From Saccharothrix luteola (GTDB lineage: Bacteria > Actinomycetota > Actinomycetes > Mycobacteriales > Pseudonocardiaceae): 64,000 bases of DNA. The position numbers were made by a program, and so were the translations under genes. Location of the stretch: contig NZ_JAJHUO010000023.1 in the NCBI RefSeq assembly GCF_020859565.1, positions 62,001 through 126,000 of the forward strand. Direction: 5' to 3'. The notes beneath the pieces are model-generated. The model was not told the origin of the DNA. It did not search any database and was given only the letters and a program-made list of their open reading frames with translations. The first letter of the stretch is position 1. Each line of letters starts with the position of its first letter. Shown one piece after another: positions 61,041 to 64,000 of the stretch.

Positions 61041-61529
61041 TCAGGCGTCGCGGACCTTGCCCGCGCGGCGCAGCAGCTCGGCCAGGGCCGGGAAGTCCTC
61101 GCCGAGCACGTCGGCGGCCTGCGACAGCTCGCGGCCGTCGGCCAGGCGGCGCAGGAACGGGAACACCACGGCCTCGTCGTCCGCGCTGCCGTTCACCGGC
61201 AGCGAGTCGCGGCTCACGGTCGGCTTCGACTGGCGGACGTCCTCCAGCGCGCGCTGCAACGCGTCGGGCGAGCCGGACGCGACGTCGGGGGTGAGGACCT
61301 TGCGCTCCAGCATGATCATCCGGGCCAGCACGGACGGGTTGCCGATCTTGGCCCGCCGTCCGCTCATGACCTGGCTCAGCATCGGCGCGCTGATGCCGAG
61401 CACGTCCGCGAGCTGGGCCTGGGAGACGCTGAACGCGACCACGAGCCGGCGCACCCGGTCGCCCAAGGGTTCCCCGTACCACTCCCGCTGCAACGCGAGA
61501 TTGCGCTGGACGATCTTGTGGTCCTCCAC
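61041..61529 (-). CDS. Helix-turn-helix DNA-binding protein
   Basis: 162-aa protein. Residues about 25-60 form an XRE-like HTH (RRLVVAFSVSQAQLADVLGISAPMLSQVMSGRRAKIGNPSVLARMIML blocks). The rest is helical with a C-terminal LADGRELSQAADVLGEDFPALAELLRRAGKVRD. GTG at 61529 has GGGAGAGG 5 nt upstream. It is co-directional with ribF and thpR. No target or ligand is known. A chromosomally conserved regulator is more likely than a phage repressor, given the housekeeping setting. Confidence 0.85.
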   Translation of the reverse strand: MEDHKIVQRNLALQREWYGEPLGDRVRRLVVAFSVSQAQLADVLGISAPMLSQVMSGRRAKIGNPSVLARMIMLERKVLTPDVASGSPDALQRALEDVRQSKPTVSRDSLPVNGSADDEAVVFPFLRRLADGRELSQAADVLGEDFPALAELLRRAGKVRDA

Positions 61530-61620
61530 CTTCGCCTCTCCCCTGACCGATGGACGTGCCAGGCATCTTGCCAGGTCGTGCCGTGTCGCACGGTCGGTTC
61601 CACCCACCTGGTTCAACCGG

Positions 61621-62562
61621 TCAGGCGTCACCCGGATCCAGCAGGAGGTCACGCGCCGTGTCCACGTCGCGGTGCATCTGCTCCAGCAGCGACTCGACGC
61701 TGTCGAACTTCACCATGTCCCGCAGCCGGTCCACGAAGTCGAGCGCCACCCGCTGGCCGTAGAAGTCCTCGTCGACGTCGAGCACGAACGCCTCGACCCG
61801 CCGTTCCCGGCCGGAGAACGTCGGGTTGGTGCCCACGCTCACCGCGGCCTTGAGGCGGCGGCCCGAGCCGTGCACGAACCAGCACGCGTACACGCCGTCC
61901 GCGGGCACGGCGGCGAACCGCGCGGTCGACAGGTTGGCCGTGGGGAAGCCCAGTTCCTTGCCGCGGCCGTCGCCGCGCACCACGATGCCCTCCAGCCGGT
62001 GCGGCCGGCCGAGCGCCTGCGCCGCGGCGGCCACGTCGCCGGCGTCGATGCACGCCCGGATGTAGGTCGACGAGTAGGTCACGCTGTCGTCGGTCACCAG
62101 GTCCGCCCCCTCGGTCACGAAACCGAATCTCTTGCCCAGCTCGCGCAGCAGGGTCACGTTGCCCGCCGCCTTGTGGCCGAACGTGAAGTTCTCCCCCACC
62201 ACCACGGCCGCCACGTGCAGCCGGTCCACCAGCACCTCGTGCGCGAACTCGTCGGCGGGCGTGCGCGAGAGCTCCGCGGTGAACGGGATCACGCAGAACA
62301 CGTCGACGCCGAGGCCCTCGACCAGCTCCGCGCGCCGGCGCAGGCTGGTGAGCTGCGCCGGGTGGGTGCCCGGCCGGACCACTTCGGACGGGTGCGGGTC
62401 GAAGGTGATGAGGACGCTCGGCACGCCCTTCTCCTCGGCCAACCCGACCGCGCGACCGATCAGCGCCTGGTGCCCTCGGTGGACCCCGTCGAAAACGCCG
62501 ATGGTCACCACGCAGCGGCCCCAGCCGCCGGGCAGGTGGTCGAGCCCTCTCCAGCGTTGCAC
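61621..62562 (-). CDS. ribF: Bifunctional riboflavin kinase / FAD synthetase
   Basis: 313-aa enzyme producing FMN then FAD. The N-terminal adenylyltransferase domain has VTIGVFDGVHRGHQALIGRA (G-x-FDGVHxGH, about 20-38) and VGENFTFGHKAAGN. The C-terminal kinase domain has GRGKELGFPTANLST (about 194) and PADGVYACWFVHG. GTG at 62562, preceded by TAGGCT 7 nt upstream, is apparently leaderless. A transposase gene ends 59 bp upstream, so its promoter neighbourhood may be altered. Confidence 0.96.
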   Translation of the reverse strand: MQRWRGLDHLPGGWGRCVVTIGVFDGVHRGHQALIGRAVGLAEEKGVPSVLITFDPHPSEVVRPGTHPAQLTSLRRRAELVEGLGVDVFCVIPFTAELSRTPADEFAHEVLVDRLHVAAVVVGENFTFGHKAAGNVTLLRELGKRFGFVTEGADLVTDDSVTYSSTYIRACIDAGDVAAAAQALGRPHRLEGIVVRGDGRGKELGFPTANLSTARFAAVPADGVYACWFVHGSGRRLKAAVSVGTNPTFSGRERRVEAFVLDVDEDFYGQRVALDFVDRLRDMVKFDSVESLLEQMHRDVDTARDLLLDPGDA

Positions 62563-62569
62563 GCGGGCA

Positions 62570-62575
62570 AGCCTA
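62570..62575 (-). promoter_or_regulatory. -10 box TAGGCT of leaderless ribF
   Basis: TANNNT hexamer 7 nt upstream of the GTG at 62562. The -35 region lies only about 25 bp from the transposase coding end, close to the presumed IS boundary. Confidence 0.5.
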
Positions 62576-62620
62576 GGCGGTCGGCCCCGGCGTGCCGTCC
62601 GAGGTCGGCTAGCTTGAGTT

Positions 62621-64000
62621 TTAACCTGTTCGGCGGGGTCGCGGAGTGGTCGACTTCGTCTTCTTGCGCTGCTTCGGTTTCTGTCCGTTCGTGCTGGTGG
62701 CGGTGTGGACGTCGTGGCGTGGTGCGGGTTCGGTGTTGGGAACTCCGGCGGGGCGTCCGGGTCCTGGTCGGGAGGGTTTCGGGACACGTGCCGGGCAGGC
62801 GAGGTGCGGGCGTAGGTGCCGAAATCCCCGTCGGAGCCGGGCAGGGGACATCCGTTCGGGTGAAACAGTTCGCTCCCAGGGACGACGCAGATCGGCTGCC
62901 AGGCCGCGGGCGAGGCGCAGTTGGGTGTAGGTGGCGAGCAGCAGCCAGGTCCACCGGTCGGCCTGCTCGGGCGAGCGGAGTTTCGGGGTGGTCCAGCCCA
63001 AGGTCTGTTTGAGCATGCGGAAGGTGTGCTCGATGTCGAACCGGCGCAGGAACGCCTGCCACGACAGGTCGACCGCCACCGGGTCGAGACCGGTGCGGGA
63101 ATGCCACAACCACACCGGTTTCGGGACCGCCCCGGACGGCAGGTGGTCGACCTGCAGACGGATCACGGTGCCTTCCAGGATCGGCAGGTTCCCGGCGTGG
63201 CCGGCCCAGGCGATGCGGTGGGTCAGTCTCGGGTGCAGGCGATCCCACGCCCGTGCATGGGCCGGACCGTAGAGCCTGGTCTGCGTCCGGGTGTCGACAT
63301 CCGGTTCGCCCCAGGTGGCCGGGTCGCCGAAGGCGAACTCGCCGCCGTGGCGGCGGGGCCGCCCCCGGGTGCCGGGCGCATGCGGCGGCGCCGGTCGGCG
63401 CAGGACCCGGTCCGAGCGCATGCGCACCAGCACGGTGATCGGCAGGTCGGCAAGGACGTGGGCCAGGCGCGGTCCGTCGTAGCCAGCGTCCGCGACCAGC
63501 ATGATGTCCGGATCCCCGGACCGCCAGTGCCCGGCGACGACCAGGCGGTCCACCACACCACGGACCTGGGCCGCGGTCACGGTCGCGGCGTCGTCGCCGG
63601 GCGCGAGCCGCACCGCGTCCAACGGCACGGTCCACGAACCACGCCCGGACTCCAACGCCACGACCACCGAGTAGGGCCAGCCCGGCACCATCATGTGCTG
63701 GTCCTTGCCCCTGCCGTAGGTGTGGCACAGGATCCGCTGCCGACCGGTGTGCGCCTCCGGACGCAGCCAACTGGTGACGTCCACCGCCAACACCAGCCGC
63801 CCGTCCGCCGCACGCGGGATCGACACCGCGCTCAACGCGGTCCGCAACCGCGCGATGTCGATCCCGCCGCACGCGAGCGCGGCATACCCGCTGCCATGAC
63901 CACGGCGATGCTCACCCACCAGCGACAACTCCGCGATCGACCGCACCGGCCCATCAGTGCACAACACCGCGTCGCCCAGCTCGAACAACGCATCAGCCCG
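62621..64000 (-). CDS. DDE transposase, NF041680/IS701-like (5' end outside window)
   Basis: At least 460 codons of an RNase H-fold transposase. The frame is open to the window edge (RADA before LFELGDAVLCTDG), so the start is missing. DDE candidates: the first Asp in LAVDVTSWLRPEA, the second in MLVADAGYDGPRL, and Glu in FDIEHTFRMLKQTLGW. The C-terminal 60 residues are basic and Pro-rich. It is the main visible part of an insertion sequence whose right boundary lies between 62576 and 62621. The terminal inverted repeats cannot be verified because the other end is not in view. Confidence 0.88.
   Translation of the reverse strand, partial: RADALFELGDAVLCTDGPVRSIAELSLVGEHRRGHGSGYAALACGGIDIARLRTALSAVSIPRAADGRLVLAVDVTSWLRPEAHTGRQRILCHTYGRGKDQHMMVPGWPYSVVVALESGRGSWTVPLDAVRLAPGDDAATVTAAQVRGVVDRLVVAGHWRSGDPDIMLVADAGYDGPRLAHVLADLPITVLVRMRSDRVLRRPAPPHAPGTRGRPRRHGGEFAFGDPATWGEPDVDTRTQTRLYGPAHARAWDRLHPRLTHRIAWAGHAGNLPILEGTVIRLQVDHLPSGAVPKPVWLWHSRTGLDPVAVDLSWQAFLRRFDIEHTFRMLKQTLGWTTPKLRSPEQADRWTWLLLATYTQLRLARGLAADLRRPWERTVSPERMSPARLRRGFRHLRPHLACPARVPKPSRPGPGRPAGVPNTEPAPRHDVHTATSTNGQKPKQRKKTKSTTPRPRRTG

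Overview
The window is very GC-rich, with dense, often overlapping genes, many GTG starts and actinobacterial family content. Gene order points to a filamentous actinomycete of the Pseudonocardiales (Saccharothrix/Actinosynnema/Lentzea-like). This is inferred from protein features and synteny; no search was run. The right half keeps the backbone known from Mycobacterium tuberculosis Rv2743c-Rv2786c (pspM-pspA-clgR, pgsA, argA, ftsK, RNase J, dapA, thyX, dapB, pepR, pnp, rpsO, ribF), with lineage-specific insertions.

Layout. 1-3742 (minus): start of the dcw division cluster (ftsI cut by the window edge, ftsL-like, rsmH, mraZ) behind a four-repeat MraZ operator. 4203-9072 (plus): divergent MoxR / DUF58 / transglutaminase operon with almost no spacing. 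9276-13023: DUF3040 protein, a gene-poor stretch with a 13-bp tandem repeat, an AbiEi-like protein, two tandem DnaA-box-like sites, a small membrane protein and a Crp/Fnr regulator. 13121-18315: dinB, a FluG-like amidohydrolase divergent from a glutamine-synthetase homologue, and two tandem paralogous ECF sigma factors. 18394-23679: methyltransferase, orphan ParA, LysE exporter, Nei glycosylase, pyrD and a uracil permease. 23899-28885: envelope-stress module pspM-pspA-clgR plus cinA, pgsA and rimO.

28947-30816 holds a RloA/RloB (AbiL-like) defence pair whose rloB reading frame is broken by one amber codon. 30958-34712: argA, a MerR regulator, small proteins, a secreted phospholipase A2 and a secreted GH12 cellulase. 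34969-45723: ftsK, an acyltransferase, a decayed MFS gene, a dienelactone hydrolase, RNase J, dapA, a TIGR03085 protein, a Ser/Thr kinase, an ACT protein and thyX. 45889-54990 is accessory: a HicB-like/DUF4097 pair, an apparent operon of aldo-keto reductase, TetR regulator and NB-ARC ATPase, a YcaQ glycosylase, transporters and a membrane-anchored cellulose-binding protein. 55073-62562: dapB, pepR, pnp, rpsO, thpR, an HTH protein and ribF. A transposase runs off the right edge.

Three regulatory themes emerge. (1) Many genes look leaderless: a TANNNT -10 box sits 6-8 nt before the start codon, twice using the upstream gene's stop codon as part of the -10. (2) clgR and pspA each have an ECF-type promoter, GGAAC-N17-CGTT, and clgR also has a near-perfect ClgR box. 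(3) Several regulators have palindromic operators next to them. No tRNA, rRNA or CRISPR array was seen.
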